In this document: one piece after another, positions 50,636 to 60,344 of the stretch
Position numbering within the stretch: position 1 is the first letter of the stretch
Layout: each line of letters starts with the position of its first letter
Source: JAHEJX01 sp041605955
GTDB taxonomy: Bacteria > Actinomycetota > Acidimicrobiia > Spongiisociales > UBA5794
Assembly (NCBI GenBank): GCA_041605955.1
Contig: JBFIXI010000004.1
Location: 1-64,000 of the forward strand
Direction of reading: 5' to 3'
DNA length: 64,000 bases
Translations under genes and position numbers: made by a program
Notes under the pieces: generated by a model
The model's input: the letters and a program-made list of their open reading frames with translations, nothing else
Databases searched by the model: none
Told to the model about the DNA's origin: nothing

Positions 50636-51280
50636 GTGCTGATCGACCAACGCGAGCTGTGGCTGGCTGCCACCAATACCTACGTAGTCGCCCCGGAGCC
50701 GGGCGGCCCGGCGGTCATAGTCGATGCACCGCCGGATCCGGAAGCCGTGGTCGGTCTACTCGCCAAACACGACCTGACTCCGGTGGCGCTGCTGCTGACC
50801 CACGGCCACATCGACCACATGGGCGGTGCCGGCAGGGTGGTGAAAGCCACCGGAGTGAATGCCTTCATGCATGCGGACGACGACTTCCTGGTACAAGATC
50901 CGGCGGCGATCCTGCGTGCTCTGTTCGGCATCGTGGCCGCCCCAGGTGAGCTCGATCCCCCTGAGCTCGAGCCGCTCGACGACAAGACGACCCTGCAACT
51001 TGCCGGCCTCGAGTTCCAGGTGGTCCACACACCGGGCCATACGCCGGGACATTGCTGCTTCGTCCTCGAAGCCGAAGGCATCATGTTCTCGGGCGATCAG
51101 CTGTTCGCCGGGTCCATCGGCCGCACCGACTTGCCCGGGGGGAGCTTCCCGCAGCTGATGCAGTCGATGCGAGATCGGGTGCTGACCTATCCGGACGACA
51201 CCGAGGTGCTTCCCGGTCACGGGCCGCGGACTACCCTTGGCCGAGAGCGGCGCACCAACCCGTTCCTGCAAGGTTTGTAG
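50636..51280 (+). CDS. metallo-beta-lactamase fold hydrolase (glyoxalase II-like)
   Basis: A 214-aa enzyme with LTHGHIDHMGGAG (the HxHxDH metal motif, about residues 60-65), HTPGHTPGHCCF, SGDQLFAGSIGRTD and the final LPGHGPRTT. It fits the YcbL/hydroxyacylglutathione hydrolase subgroup. In a mycothiol organism the thioester substrate may contain mycothiol. GTG start. In mycobacteria an equivalent gene lies between rel and hisS. Confidence 0.87.
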   Translation: MLIDQRELWLAATNTYVVAPEPGGPAVIVDAPPDPEAVVGLLAKHDLTPVALLLTHGHIDHMGGAGRVVKATGVNAFMHADDDFLVQDPAAILRALFGIVAAPGELDPPELEPLDDKTTLQLAGLEFQVVHTPGHTPGHCCFVLEAEGIMFSGDQLFAGSIGRTDLPGGSFPQLMQSMRDRVLTYPDDTEVLPGHGPRTTLGRERRTNPFLQGL

Positions 51281-51365
51281 GAGGCGGGACTCGGGGCGCC
51301 GCGTTGCGATGAGCGGCGCCCCGAATCTGCCGCGCGGCTCGCCGACAGGTGAAGGAGACCCGCCC

Positions 51366-53159
51366 ATGAGCGCCGATTCATACCGCACCACCCGGCCCGG
51401 TCGGCTTGGCCTGAGCAATGAGGGAGAGATCGTCACGCTCGCCGGTTGGGTGCAAACCCGTCGCGACCACGGCGGGATCGTGTTTCTCGATCTACGTGAC
51501 TCGTCGGGGATCATTCAGGTAGTGGTCGATCCCGAAGGTGGCGCCGTCGCCCCTGATGATTTGGCGGGCCTGCGCCGGGAGTACGTGGTCCGTGTCACCG
51601 GCACGGTCACCGCCAGAGGAAACGAGCATGTGAACCCGGAGCTCGCCACGGGAGAGATCGAAGTGGTAGCCAGCGAGCTCGAGGTTCTGGCCCCGGCGGC
51701 CGCGCTTCCGTTCCAGCTCGACGACCGGGTCGAAGTGGATGAAGCACTGCGCCTGCAATACCGATACTTGGACCTGCGGCGGCCGCGAATGGCGGCCACG
51801 CTGCAAGCTCGTTCGCACGCGATCCGCGCCATGCGGCGGGTGTTGGACACGCAAGGCTTTCTCGAGGTGGAGACGCCGACTCTGGTGGCATCGACGCCCG
51901 AGGGAGCCCGCGATCTTCTCGTTCCCAGCCGGCTTCGCCAAGGCCACTTCTACGCGCTACCGCAGTCGCCGCAGCTGTTCAAGCAGCTGCTAATGATCTC
52001 GGGGGTGGATCGCTACTACCAGATAGCGCGCTGCTATCGGGATGAGGACTTTCGCGCTGATCGCCAAATCGAGTTCACCCAGCTCGATCTCGAGGGCGCC
52101 TTCTGGGGACAGGACGAGGTCCTCGAGGTGCTCGAGGAAGTGGCGGTGGCGGTCACCGAGGACCTGCGGGGGGTGGCACTGCCTCGTCCGTTCCCGCGTA
52201 TCACGTGGCAGGAGGCGATGGACCGGTTCGGCACGGACAAGCCGGATCTCCGCTTCGGGATGGAGATCCAGGATCTGTCCGAGGTGTTCGCCGGCACGGA
52301 GTTCAAGGCCTTCAGTGGGGTTCTCCACAGCGGTGGCACGGTGCGGGGAATCAATGGCGGTCCTCGAGGGCTGCCGAGGGCCGGCCTCGATGCCCTCGTC
52401 GAACGAGCGGTGGGGCTGGGTGCCAAGGGTCTCGTGTGGATGGTCGTCGAGGATGGCGGCACTTTACGATCGCCGGTGGCGAAGTTCTTGAGCGAGGCCG
52501 AACAGAAGGCCGTCATCGAGGCCCTCGAAGCGGAGCCCGATGACCTCCTGTTGATCGTGGCCGACGAGTCCAAGGTCGTGGCCAAAGTGCTCGGCGCCTT
52601 GCGGCTCGACATGGGGCAACCTGCCGGTCATGAAGAGCTGGTATATGCGTTCATCACCGACTTCCCGGTCTTCGACATCGGCGAGGGCGGCGTCTACGTG
52701 CCCATGCACCATCCTTTCACTGCCCCGCAGAGCGTCGACGAGCTGGTGGAGGATCCAGCCAACGCCGTCTCGCTCGCGTACGACGTAGTCCTCAACGGTG
52801 TCGAGCTCGGTTCGGGGAGCGTCAGGATTCACGACCCAGAAGTGCAAGCGAAGGTGTTCGCTGCGCTCGGCATCTCGGACGAGGACGCCACTCGCCGTTT
52901 CGGCTGGTTCATGGAAGCGCTGCGCTACGGGACGCCGCCTCACGCCGGATTTGCGTTCGGTATCGACCGGATGGTCTCGGTCCTGCAGGATCAGCCAAAC
53001 ATCCGTGAGGTCATTCCGTTCCCGAAGACGCAGACGGGGGCCGACCCGTTGACCGGATCGCCCAGCCGCGTCGGTGCGATTCAGCTCGCTGAGCTGGGCA
53101 TCAAGATCGCGCCCGAGGTCGTGGCCGGCTGGTCGGAAGCCGAGCAAGACGAGTCCTAG
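51366..53159 (+). CDS. aspS: aspartate--tRNA ligase (non-discriminating type signature)
   Basis: A 597-aa class IIb synthetase with an N-terminal OB fold (TLAGWVQTRRDHGGIVFLDL), the catalytic core (YRDEDFRADRQIEFTQLD), the bacterial GAD insert and the C-terminal GIDRMV. His35 in RRDHGG is the residue that marks non-discriminating AspRS, which also charges tRNA-Asn and needs GatCAB; this is inference. ATG 51366 has AAGGAGA upstream; the frame is open from 51237. Confidence 0.94.
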   Translation: MSADSYRTTRPGRLGLSNEGEIVTLAGWVQTRRDHGGIVFLDLRDSSGIIQVVVDPEGGAVAPDDLAGLRREYVVRVTGTVTARGNEHVNPELATGEIEVVASELEVLAPAAALPFQLDDRVEVDEALRLQYRYLDLRRPRMAATLQARSHAIRAMRRVLDTQGFLEVETPTLVASTPEGARDLLVPSRLRQGHFYALPQSPQLFKQLLMISGVDRYYQIARCYRDEDFRADRQIEFTQLDLEGAFWGQDEVLEVLEEVAVAVTEDLRGVALPRPFPRITWQEAMDRFGTDKPDLRFGMEIQDLSEVFAGTEFKAFSGVLHSGGTVRGINGGPRGLPRAGLDALVERAVGLGAKGLVWMVVEDGGTLRSPVAKFLSEAEQKAVIEALEAEPDDLLLIVADESKVVAKVLGALRLDMGQPAGHEELVYAFITDFPVFDIGEGGVYVPMHHPFTAPQSVDELVEDPANAVSLAYDVVLNGVELGSGSVRIHDPEVQAKVFAALGISDEDATRRFGWFMEALRYGTPPHAGFAFGIDRMVSVLQDQPNIREVIPFPKTQTGADPLTGSPSRVGAIQLAELGIKIAPEVVAGWSEAEQDES

Positions 53160-53183
53160 GCCGCCGGCCGGAAAGGATTGACG

Positions 53184-54533
53184 GTGGGCAATCAAGACGA
53201 CCTCTTCGCAGAGCAGCGGGCGGCCCACCGCACGGCGGCGGCTCCCCTGGCTACCCGTATGCGGCCGACGAGCCTGGACGAGGTCGTGGGGCAGTGGCAC
53301 CTCCTTGCTCCCGGGGCGGCATTTCGGTCGGTGGTCGAGTCGGGTCGGTTGGTGAGCATGATCTTGTGGGGCCCCCCGGGTACGGGCAAGACGACCCTGG
53401 CCCGCCTCGTTGCCTCTGCGGGTCAGGCCCGCTTCGAGCAGCTCTCTGCAGTCAGCGCCGGCGTCAAAGATGTGCGAGAAGTGCTGGCAGCTGCGGGCGA
53501 GCGTCTCGAGGAATCAGGGGCGCGCACTGTTCTCTTCCTCGACGAGATACATCGGTTCACCAAAGCTCAGCAGGATGCGCTCTTGCCCGGCGTCGAGGAC
53601 GGGGTCGTGATCTTGATAGGCGCCACCACGGAGAACCCCTTCTTCGAGGTCAACTCGCCGCTGATCAGCCGATCAACCATCTTTCGCGCGGAGCCACTGG
53701 CACCCGACGAGGTTCGCGAGCTGATCCATCGCGCCCATCAGGACGGCATGCGAGGCCTTGGGGGCAAACCGCAGATCAGTGATGACGCAGTCGACACGCT
53801 CGCGGAGCGGGTAGGCGGGGATGCTCGGCTGGCGTTGACTGGGCTCGAGGTGGCGGCCGCAATTGCCGATGGCCGCGGCGAGCCGATCGAAATCGACACG
53901 GTGGCCGAGGCTTTGCAGCGCCGTGTGATCCGTTACGACAAAGGGGGCGATCGCCACTACGACGTGATCTCGGCCTTCATCAAGAGCCTGCGCGGCAGCG
54001 ACGTCGATGCCAGCCTGTACTGGCTGCACACGATGCTCGGCGCCGGTGAGGATCCAAAGTTCGTTGCGCGGCGCATGATCATCTTCGCCTCCGAGGACGT
54101 CGGGCTGGCGGATTCATCTGCGCTCGGGGTTGCCGTCGACGCTTTTCGAGCCCTCGAGGTCGTTGGTCTGCCGGAGGCTGCGTTCGCCCTCACCCATGCG
54201 GCTATCTACCTGGCGGCCGCCCCCAAGTCCAACAGTGTGAAGGAGTCGATGTCCCGATCGACGGAAGCCGTCGAAGCGACTGCGACCGCACCCGTGCCGG
54301 CGCACCTCCGCTCGGCAGCAACGGCCGGCGAGCGCGACCTGGGGATCGGTGTCGGGTACCGATATCCCCATGACGATCCGTCGGGGGTCATCCCGCAGCA
54401 GCACCTGCCGGACGGGGTCCAGGCCGAGGATCTGTATCGACCCAAACCGCACGGCGCCGAACCCCAGACGGCGGAGCGACTGGCGGCCGCAGACCAGATT
54501 CTCGGGAAACCGCCCCGCCGACCCGGCGGGTAA
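53184..54533 (+). CDS. rarA: replication-associated recombination protein A (RarA/MgsA)
   Basis: A 449-aa AAA+ ATPase of the clamp-loader group: RPTSLDEVVGQWHLL, Walker A WGPPGTGKTTLARL, Walker B LFLDEIHRF, sensor GATTENPFFEVN and the C-terminal MGSG/tetramerisation region (ASEDVGLAD, YLAAAPKSN). It acts at stalled forks. GTG 53184 is preferred over the TTG at 53178. Confidence 0.93.
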   Translation: MGNQDDLFAEQRAAHRTAAAPLATRMRPTSLDEVVGQWHLLAPGAAFRSVVESGRLVSMILWGPPGTGKTTLARLVASAGQARFEQLSAVSAGVKDVREVLAAAGERLEESGARTVLFLDEIHRFTKAQQDALLPGVEDGVVILIGATTENPFFEVNSPLISRSTIFRAEPLAPDEVRELIHRAHQDGMRGLGGKPQISDDAVDTLAERVGGDARLALTGLEVAAAIADGRGEPIEIDTVAEALQRRVIRYDKGGDRHYDVISAFIKSLRGSDVDASLYWLHTMLGAGEDPKFVARRMIIFASEDVGLADSSALGVAVDAFRALEVVGLPEAAFALTHAAIYLAAAPKSNSVKESMSRSTEAVEATATAPVPAHLRSAATAGERDLGIGVGYRYPHDDPSGVIPQQHLPDGVQAEDLYRPKPHGAEPQTAERLAAADQILGKPPRRPGG

Positions 54534-54542
54534 GCTCCCAAC

Positions 54543-54746
54543 ATGTTCGTTCGCATCCGGTGGTTCTTCGCGGGGATCCTGGCCGCCGTCGGGGGTATGG
54601 GGTATCTCGTGTCACAAGTGCGCAAAGCGCGCCAGAAGCTGACGCCGGCGAATCTGGTTGCGGCCGGCAAGCGGCAGGCCGCCACCTGGCTCGACACTCT
54701 TGCCGACCGAGTCGCCCCGGACGAGGCCGGTCCAGCCCGGCGATGA
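54543..54746 (+). CDS. small membrane protein between rarA and hisS (DUF6167-like)
   Basis: A 67-aa protein with one N-terminal helix (about 7-24, WFFAGILAAVGGMGYLV) and a basic tail (RKARQKLTPANLVAAGKRQ). Similar small proteins are found near alaS in other actinobacteria. It starts 9 bp after rarA and its stop overlaps the hisS start (ATGA), so it is co-translated. Function unknown. Confidence 0.72.
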   Translation: MFVRIRWFFAGILAAVGGMGYLVSQVRKARQKLTPANLVAAGKRQAATWLDTLADRVAPDEAGPARR

Positions 54747-56074
54747 GCGAACCAAACATCATTCAGCCGCGGACGCTCAAGGGCTTCCGGGATTTCTTGC
54801 CGGGCGCCATGAAGGCGAGGGACTGGCTCGTCGACACCGCCCGCGGCGTGTTCCGCAACTACGGCTACGCCGCCATCGACACCCCCGCTCTCGAATACAC
54901 CGAGATTCTCCTCGGCAAGGGGGGCGCGGACACCGACAAACAGCTGTATCGCTTCGAGGACAACGGCGGTCGAGACGTGGCGATGCGCTTCGATCTGACC
55001 GTTCCGTTGGCGAGGTACGCGGCTCAGCACATCGGCGAGCTTGGGGTCCCCTTCAAGCGCTATCACGTGGGGCCGGTATGGCGGGGCGAGAATCCGCAGC
55101 GGGGCCGCTACCGCGAGTTCATGCAATGCGACTTCGACACGATCGGCACCGAGAGCTTGGTGGCCGACATCGAGACGGCGCTAGTGATCCACGACACATT
55201 CGCCGCGCTCGGCGTCGGCGAATTCACCATTCACTTCAACAATCGCAAGGTGCTCGGGGGCCTGCTCGAAGAGCTCGAGTTGGCTGAAGAGACCAGCGCA
55301 GTGTTGCGCGCTGTCGACAAGCTCTCCAAGATCGGCAGGGAGGAGGTGGCCACCGAGCTGCAGGAGATCGTGGGGGCGTCGCCGGGCCAAGCTCAGCGAT
55401 TGCTCGATGCGGTCACCGTTACCGGCACCAACGACGCCGTTCTGGATCGGGTCGCCCAGCTGGCAGGCGGCGCTGCCGACGACGGGATTGAGGCGCTGGC
55501 GACAGTGTCCGCGGGTCTGGCGGCCGCCGATGTCCCCGAGGATCGAGCCCGGGTCGACGTGTCGATCGCCCGCGGTCTCGACTACTACACCGGCACCGTC
55601 TTCGAGACCTTTCTCGGGGAGATCCCGGAGATCGGAAGCGTCTGCTCTGGGGGACGGTATGACGACCTCGCCAGCCTCTACACCAAACAGCGCCTCCCCG
55701 GAGTCGGAGCATCGCTGGGCATCGATCGGCTGTTGGCGGCGCTGGAGGAGATCGGCAGGCTGCCCCCAGCGGCTGCACCGGCACCGATCCTCGTGGTGTT
55801 GTTCGATGCCGACCGAGCCGTCGACTACGTCGGTCTGGCCGCGACGCTGCGGGCCGCCGGATTGGCCGTCGAGCTCTATCCCGACGCTCGCAAGCTGGCT
55901 GCCCAGCTCAAGTACGCCGACCGCAAGGGGCATCGGCTCGCTGTCATCGTCGGCGAGGACGAGTGGATTGCGGGTACCGCCCAGGTCAAGGACATGTCGA
56001 GCGGGGACAGCTACACCGTGTCGCGGGTCGCGCTGGCCGACCAGTGTCGCCGCCTCCTGGGGATGGCCGGGTAG
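54743..56074 (+). CDS. hisS: histidine--tRNA ligase
   Basis: A 443-aa class II enzyme: KGFRDFLPG, motif 2 region RYHVGPVWRGENPQRGRYREFMQCDFD, the His-binding ARGLDYYTGTVFE and CSGGRYDDLA, motif 3 GASLGIDRLL and the C-terminal anticodon domain (PDARKLAAQLKYADRKG). Each motif sits at the normal place. It begins at an ATGA overlap with the small membrane gene. Confidence 0.94.
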   Translation: MSEPNIIQPRTLKGFRDFLPGAMKARDWLVDTARGVFRNYGYAAIDTPALEYTEILLGKGGADTDKQLYRFEDNGGRDVAMRFDLTVPLARYAAQHIGELGVPFKRYHVGPVWRGENPQRGRYREFMQCDFDTIGTESLVADIETALVIHDTFAALGVGEFTIHFNNRKVLGGLLEELELAEETSAVLRAVDKLSKIGREEVATELQEIVGASPGQAQRLLDAVTVTGTNDAVLDRVAQLAGGAADDGIEALATVSAGLAAADVPEDRARVDVSIARGLDYYTGTVFETFLGEIPEIGSVCSGGRYDDLASLYTKQRLPGVGASLGIDRLLAALEEIGRLPPAAAPAPILVVLFDADRAVDYVGLAATLRAAGLAVELYPDARKLAAQLKYADRKGHRLAVIVGEDEWIAGTAQVKDMSSGDSYTVSRVALADQCRRLLGMAG

Positions 56075-56150
56075 CGACCCACTGCATTCCCGCGCCCAAA
56101 CCGGGGCGGTCCCGAGCTGGTCGCCGGCCCGAGCTAACCTTGCCGCCCTG

Positions 56151-58772
56151 ATGGACAGCAACTCGATCCGGCGCATATTCGTGGATTTCTACGCACAGCG
56201 CGACCACATGGTCACGCCGAGTGCGTCGCTGATTCCGGTCGATCCCACGCTGCTCCTGACCAATGCGGGCATGGTGCCGTTCAAGCCGTACCTTCTGGGG
56301 GAGCTGGAGCCACCCAAGCCGCGGGCCGTCTCCGTGCAGAAATGCGCCCGCACCGTCGACATCGACATCATCGGGACAACGGCGCGCCATCTGACCTTCT
56401 TCGAGATGATGGGCAACTTCAGCTTCGGCGAATACTTCAAGGAAAGGGCAATACCGTGGGCCTACGAGCTGGCCACGGAAGGCTACGGGCTCGACCCCGA
56501 CCGGCTCTGGTATACGGTCCACCTCTCCGACGATGAGGCGGCCGAGATCTGGATCGACGGAGTGGGCGTGCCCCCCGAACGAGTACAACGGCTCGGCACA
56601 GACAACTTCTGGCAGATGGGGGTCCCCGGTCCGTGCGGTCCGTCCTCCGAGCTGTTCTATGACAAGGGGCCCGAACATGGTGAGCCCGGCGGCCCGGCAG
56701 TGGACGACGAACGATTCATGGAGTTCTACAACCTCGTCTTCATGCAGCACATCCAAGACGAGCCCTATCACGTCGTCGGTGACCTGCCCGCCAAGAACAT
56801 CGACACCGGCTTGGGGCTGGAGAGGATGGCCTCGCTGCTGCAGGGGACGTTCAATATCTTCCTCACCGATGTGATCCGTCCTGTCATGGCCGCCGCCGAA
56901 GGCGCCACGGGTCTGAAGCTCGGCGACGATCACCGTTCTGATGTGAGTCTGCGATTGATGGCCGATCACGGCCGCACGATCGCCTTCCTGATCGGCGATG
57001 GTGTCGTGCCGTCCAACGAGGGCCGCGGCTACGTGTTGCGGCGCCTGCTGCGGCGGACGGTCCGGCACGCCTACCTCTACGGCACCGAAGATCTGGTCGT
57101 GCCCCGCCTGGTCGAGGCGACGATCGAGGTGATGGTTGAAGCGTATCCGGAGCTCAAGGCGCGTCAGGACTACATCGTTGAAGTCGTTTCCCGGGAGGAG
57201 CACGCCTTTCGCCGGACGCTCGCCTCGGGCGTCGACCTGCTCGACCAGGAGCTCGCCGGGGTCGGCGCCGGCGGCACCTTGCCGGGCGAGACGGCGTTCA
57301 AGCTCCACGACACCTACGGGTTCCCGATCGACGTGACCGCGGAGATCTTGCACGAGCGGGGATATGAGCTCGACCGCGCAGGTTTCGACCGGGAGATGGC
57401 GCTACAGCGGCAACGGTCGAAGGAGGCCTATCGCGGCACCGACACCGCAGCTGCTCACGACGTCTATCGCAAGCTGCTGCGTGGAGTCGACGCGACTCAG
57501 TTCGTCGGATACGACCAAGAGTCTGCTGAGGGCCGGATCCTGGCGATGCTGCGGGAGGGGGAGCCGGTGACGAGGGCGACGGTGGGGGAGCAGGTGGAGG
57601 TCTTCCTGGACGTGTCTCCCTTCTATGCCGAGTCCGGGGGCCAAGTTGGCGACACCGGCATAATCAACACGTCGACCGGCGCGTTGCGGATATTCGACAC
57701 GCAGTTTGCCGTCGGCGATGTCCGGTCACACCGGGGCGAGGTGGTCGACGGCGAAATCGCTACCGATCAGGAAGTCAAATCGCGCATCGACGCTTCGCGG
57801 CGAGAGTTGATTCGCAAGAACCACACCGGCACCCATCTGCTGCACTGGGGGTTGCGCGAGGTCCTCGGCGACCACGCCAACCAAGCGGGCAGCCTGGTCG
57901 AGCCGGATCGGCTGCGCTTCGATTTCAGTCACTTCACTGCCACGGCCCCGGAAGAGATGCGCGCGGTGGAGAAGCTCGTCAACGAGCGTGTGGTGGAGAA
58001 CGCCGCGGTGACCACGATCGAGACAACCAAGGAAGAAGCCGAAGCGATGGGGGCGCTCGCATTCTTCGGTGACAAGTACGGCGATGAGGTGCGGGTCGTC
58101 AAGACGGGCGATTACTCGACAGAGTTCTGCGGTGGGACTCACGTCAGATCGACCGGGCAGGTCGGGCCGCTGATTCTCACTTCCGAAGGCTCGGTGGCGG
58201 CCAATACGCGACGAGTGGAAGCGGTGACCGGCTTGACAGCCTACGACCACCTGCGTCGGCTGCGCAGCCAGATAGAAGAGGCCGAATCGGCGCTGCGGGC
58301 GCAACCCGGGCAGCTCGTGTCGACCGCACGCTCGGTGGCGGCGCGGTTGCGCGAGCAGGAGGCGCGAATCGAAGAATTCGAGTCGCAGGCCCGCGGGGGC
58401 CTGGCCGATCAGATCCTCGGTGGAGCCGACGCGCTGGGTAGCCACAAGCTGGTGGCGGCGGCGGCGCCGGGCTTGGGCGCCCCCGAACTGCGCGCACTCG
58501 CTTTCCAGATACGGGACAAGCTCGGGTCCGGTGTAGGGATCCTCGGATCGGCAGCCGATGGCAAGGGCGCCCTCGTTGCTTTCGTATCGCGCGACCTAGT
58601 GGAAGCAGGGATGTCTGCCGGAGACATCGCCGCCGCGGGGGCGCGTGTGCTCGGGGGTGGCGGCAGCCGCGATCCCGAGTTGGCTCAAGCCGGCGGGCCG
58701 AACGGGGCGGAGATCGACGCCGCCGTGGGGGCCGCTGCCGAAGCGGCCCGGGAGGCGCTGGCGAAGCTATGA
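56151..58772 (+). CDS. alaS: alanine--tRNA ligase
   Basis: An 873-aa enzyme. The class II core has SASLIPVDPTLLLTNAGMVP and FFEMMGNFSFGEYFK; the editing domain has NHTGTHLLHWGLREVLG and CGGTHVRSTG (zinc and deacylation residues); a coiled linker and the C-Ala domain follow. ATG 56151 gives the usual N-terminus; the open frame continues upstream across hisS but is not coding. Its stop overlaps ruvX (ATGA). Confidence 0.95.
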   Translation: MDSNSIRRIFVDFYAQRDHMVTPSASLIPVDPTLLLTNAGMVPFKPYLLGELEPPKPRAVSVQKCARTVDIDIIGTTARHLTFFEMMGNFSFGEYFKERAIPWAYELATEGYGLDPDRLWYTVHLSDDEAAEIWIDGVGVPPERVQRLGTDNFWQMGVPGPCGPSSELFYDKGPEHGEPGGPAVDDERFMEFYNLVFMQHIQDEPYHVVGDLPAKNIDTGLGLERMASLLQGTFNIFLTDVIRPVMAAAEGATGLKLGDDHRSDVSLRLMADHGRTIAFLIGDGVVPSNEGRGYVLRRLLRRTVRHAYLYGTEDLVVPRLVEATIEVMVEAYPELKARQDYIVEVVSREEHAFRRTLASGVDLLDQELAGVGAGGTLPGETAFKLHDTYGFPIDVTAEILHERGYELDRAGFDREMALQRQRSKEAYRGTDTAAAHDVYRKLLRGVDATQFVGYDQESAEGRILAMLREGEPVTRATVGEQVEVFLDVSPFYAESGGQVGDTGIINTSTGALRIFDTQFAVGDVRSHRGEVVDGEIATDQEVKSRIDASRRELIRKNHTGTHLLHWGLREVLGDHANQAGSLVEPDRLRFDFSHFTATAPEEMRAVEKLVNERVVENAAVTTIETTKEEAEAMGALAFFGDKYGDEVRVVKTGDYSTEFCGGTHVRSTGQVGPLILTSEGSVAANTRRVEAVTGLTAYDHLRRLRSQIEEAESALRAQPGQLVSTARSVAARLREQEARIEEFESQARGGLADQILGGADALGSHKLVAAAAPGLGAPELRALAFQIRDKLGSGVGILGSAADGKGALVAFVSRDLVEAGMSAGDIAAAGARVLGGGGSRDPELAQAGGPNGAEIDAAVGAAAEAAREALAKL

Positions 58773-59248
58773 CCGGCCGCATCCTGGGACTCGACCCGGG
58801 GGAGCGGCGGATAGGTGTCGCGTTGTCAGACCCGCTCTGTATGATCGCGCAGCCGCATTCAGTCATTGACCGGCGCACTCAGGACGTAGCCGCCGAGCTG
58901 CGAAGAATCGTCGCCGAGGAAGAAGTATTCAGGATCGTGATCGGACTACCGGTGTCGCTCGATGGGACCGAAGGGGCAGCCGCCCGACGCGCTCGCCAAT
59001 TCGCCTCATTGGTCGCAGAGGCCACCGGCTTGGAGCCCGTCTTTGCCGACGAGCGCTTCACGACGAACGTGGCCGAGGACGTATTGATCGCCGGGGGGGT
59101 ACGCCGGGAAAAGCGGCGCGATTCTCGCGACAAACTGGCAGCGGCTGTGATGCTGCAGGGCTACCTCGACGGCGCCTTCACCAGGGAGCGAGCCGCCGGC
59201 GAGCCGGGCATGCCCGATCGAGGCCGGGGCGACGATGGCGTTTCCTGA
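58769..59248 (+). CDS. ruvX: Holliday junction resolvase-like RuvX (YqgF)
   Basis: A 159-aa RNase H-fold protein: ILGLDPGERRIGVALSD (catalytic Asp9), IVIGLPVSLDG, FADERFTT and RRDSRDKLAAAVMLQGYLD, with the later acidic residues. YqgF proteins process pre-16S rRNA 5' ends. It is coupled to alaS and overlaps mltG by 14 bp. Confidence 0.92.
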   Translation: MTGRILGLDPGERRIGVALSDPLCMIAQPHSVIDRRTQDVAAELRRIVAEEEVFRIVIGLPVSLDGTEGAAARRARQFASLVAEATGLEPVFADERFTTNVAEDVLIAGGVRREKRRDSRDKLAAAVMLQGYLDGAFTRERAAGEPGMPDRGRGDDGVS

Positions 59249-60344
59249 TCAGGAGACGCCGGGGCGCCTCCAACTGCACCCGATGGTCGTCTGGCTGCTG
59301 AAATTCGGAGCGGTCGTCGTCACCGTGCTGTTGATCTCAGTATTCGGCGCGCGCCTGGCTCGGGATCTAGCAGCGCGCTTTCCCGCCGAGGTCGATCAGG
59401 GTCCTCAGGCCGTCGGGGAGACGACGATCACTATCCCCGCCGGGGCGTCGGCGCGCACTATCGGCAGCTTGCTCGAGGAGAAGGGCATCATCGAGGATGC
59501 CGGCGAGTTCCAACGTGAGGTGCGACGCCTCGGCGTCGCCGATCAACTGCAGGCGGGAGACTACGTTCTGCTCGCCGGGCCGGTGTCATCGGTGATCGAC
59601 GCACTGTTGGCCGGGCCCGACCCCACGAACGTGTTTCGCCTCACGGTTATCGAGGGTCTCACCATCGATGCCATGCTCGACTCGATCGCCGCGCAGACCG
59701 ATCACACCCGCGCTGACCTCGAGCTGGCGCTGACATCGGGAGACGTGACCTCGGTGCTGCTTCCTGAGGCGGCTCCGGCCGGCTACCCCAGCCTCACGAG
59801 ATGGGAGGGGCTGCTGGCCCCCGACACCTACGAGTTCCGCACCGATGCCGGCGCTGCGGAGATCCTCGCCGAGCTGGCCGACACGCTCGTTGCGCGCCTC
59901 GATGCCCAGGACTGGACGGTATTGGAGGACGCCGGGTTGACCCCGTACGAGGGCCTCATCATCGCATCGTTGATCGAACGGGAGGCGAAGCTCGACGAGG
60001 ACCGTCCGCTGATCGCCTCCGTGATCATGAACCGGCTGGATGCGGGCATCGGCCTTCAGATCGACGCCACGGTGTTGTACGCGTTGGACAGGACCCGCGG
60101 GCCCGTCCTACTCGAAGACCTCGAAGTCGACTCGCCGTATAACACCTACAAGTGGGCCGGCCTACCCCCGACGCCCATCTCTGGAGTGCGCGTCGCATCT
60201 CTGCAGGCGGCCGCGGCGCCGGCCACGACGGGCTTCTACTACTACGTGGTGGTCTCCGCCGATGGTCAGCACGGCTTCTCCGAGACGCTCGAGGAGCACA
60301 ACCGCAAGAAGCAGGCTGCCAAGGATGCGGGGATCATTCCGTGA
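59235..60344 (+). CDS. mltG: endolytic murein transglycosylase MltG
   Basis: A 369-aa YceG protein with one N-terminal helix (about 18-38), a LysM-like domain, and the catalytic region ASLIEREAKLDEDRPLIASV, in which the Glu (about 249) cleaves glycan strands. The end GFSETLEEHNRKK is conserved. It releases newly made glycan at the outer face of the membrane. Overlaps ruvX and aroE. Confidence 0.93.
   Translation: MAFPDQETPGRLQLHPMVVWLLKFGAVVVTVLLISVFGARLARDLAARFPAEVDQGPQAVGETTITIPAGASARTIGSLLEEKGIIEDAGEFQREVRRLGVADQLQAGDYVLLAGPVSSVIDALLAGPDPTNVFRLTVIEGLTIDAMLDSIAAQTDHTRADLELALTSGDVTSVLLPEAAPAGYPSLTRWEGLLAPDTYEFRTDAGAAEILAELADTLVARLDAQDWTVLEDAGLTPYEGLIIASLIEREAKLDEDRPLIASVIMNRLDAGIGLQIDATVLYALDRTRGPVLLEDLEVDSPYNTYKWAGLPPTPISGVRVASLQAAAAPATTGFYYYVVVSADGQHGFSETLEEHNRKKQAAKDAGIIP

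Noticed and set aside
55407..56150. Long upstream extension of alaS through hisS
   Set aside because: The extension is out of frame with hisS and has Arg/Ser/Pro-rich shadow composition. AlaRS begins normally at 56151.
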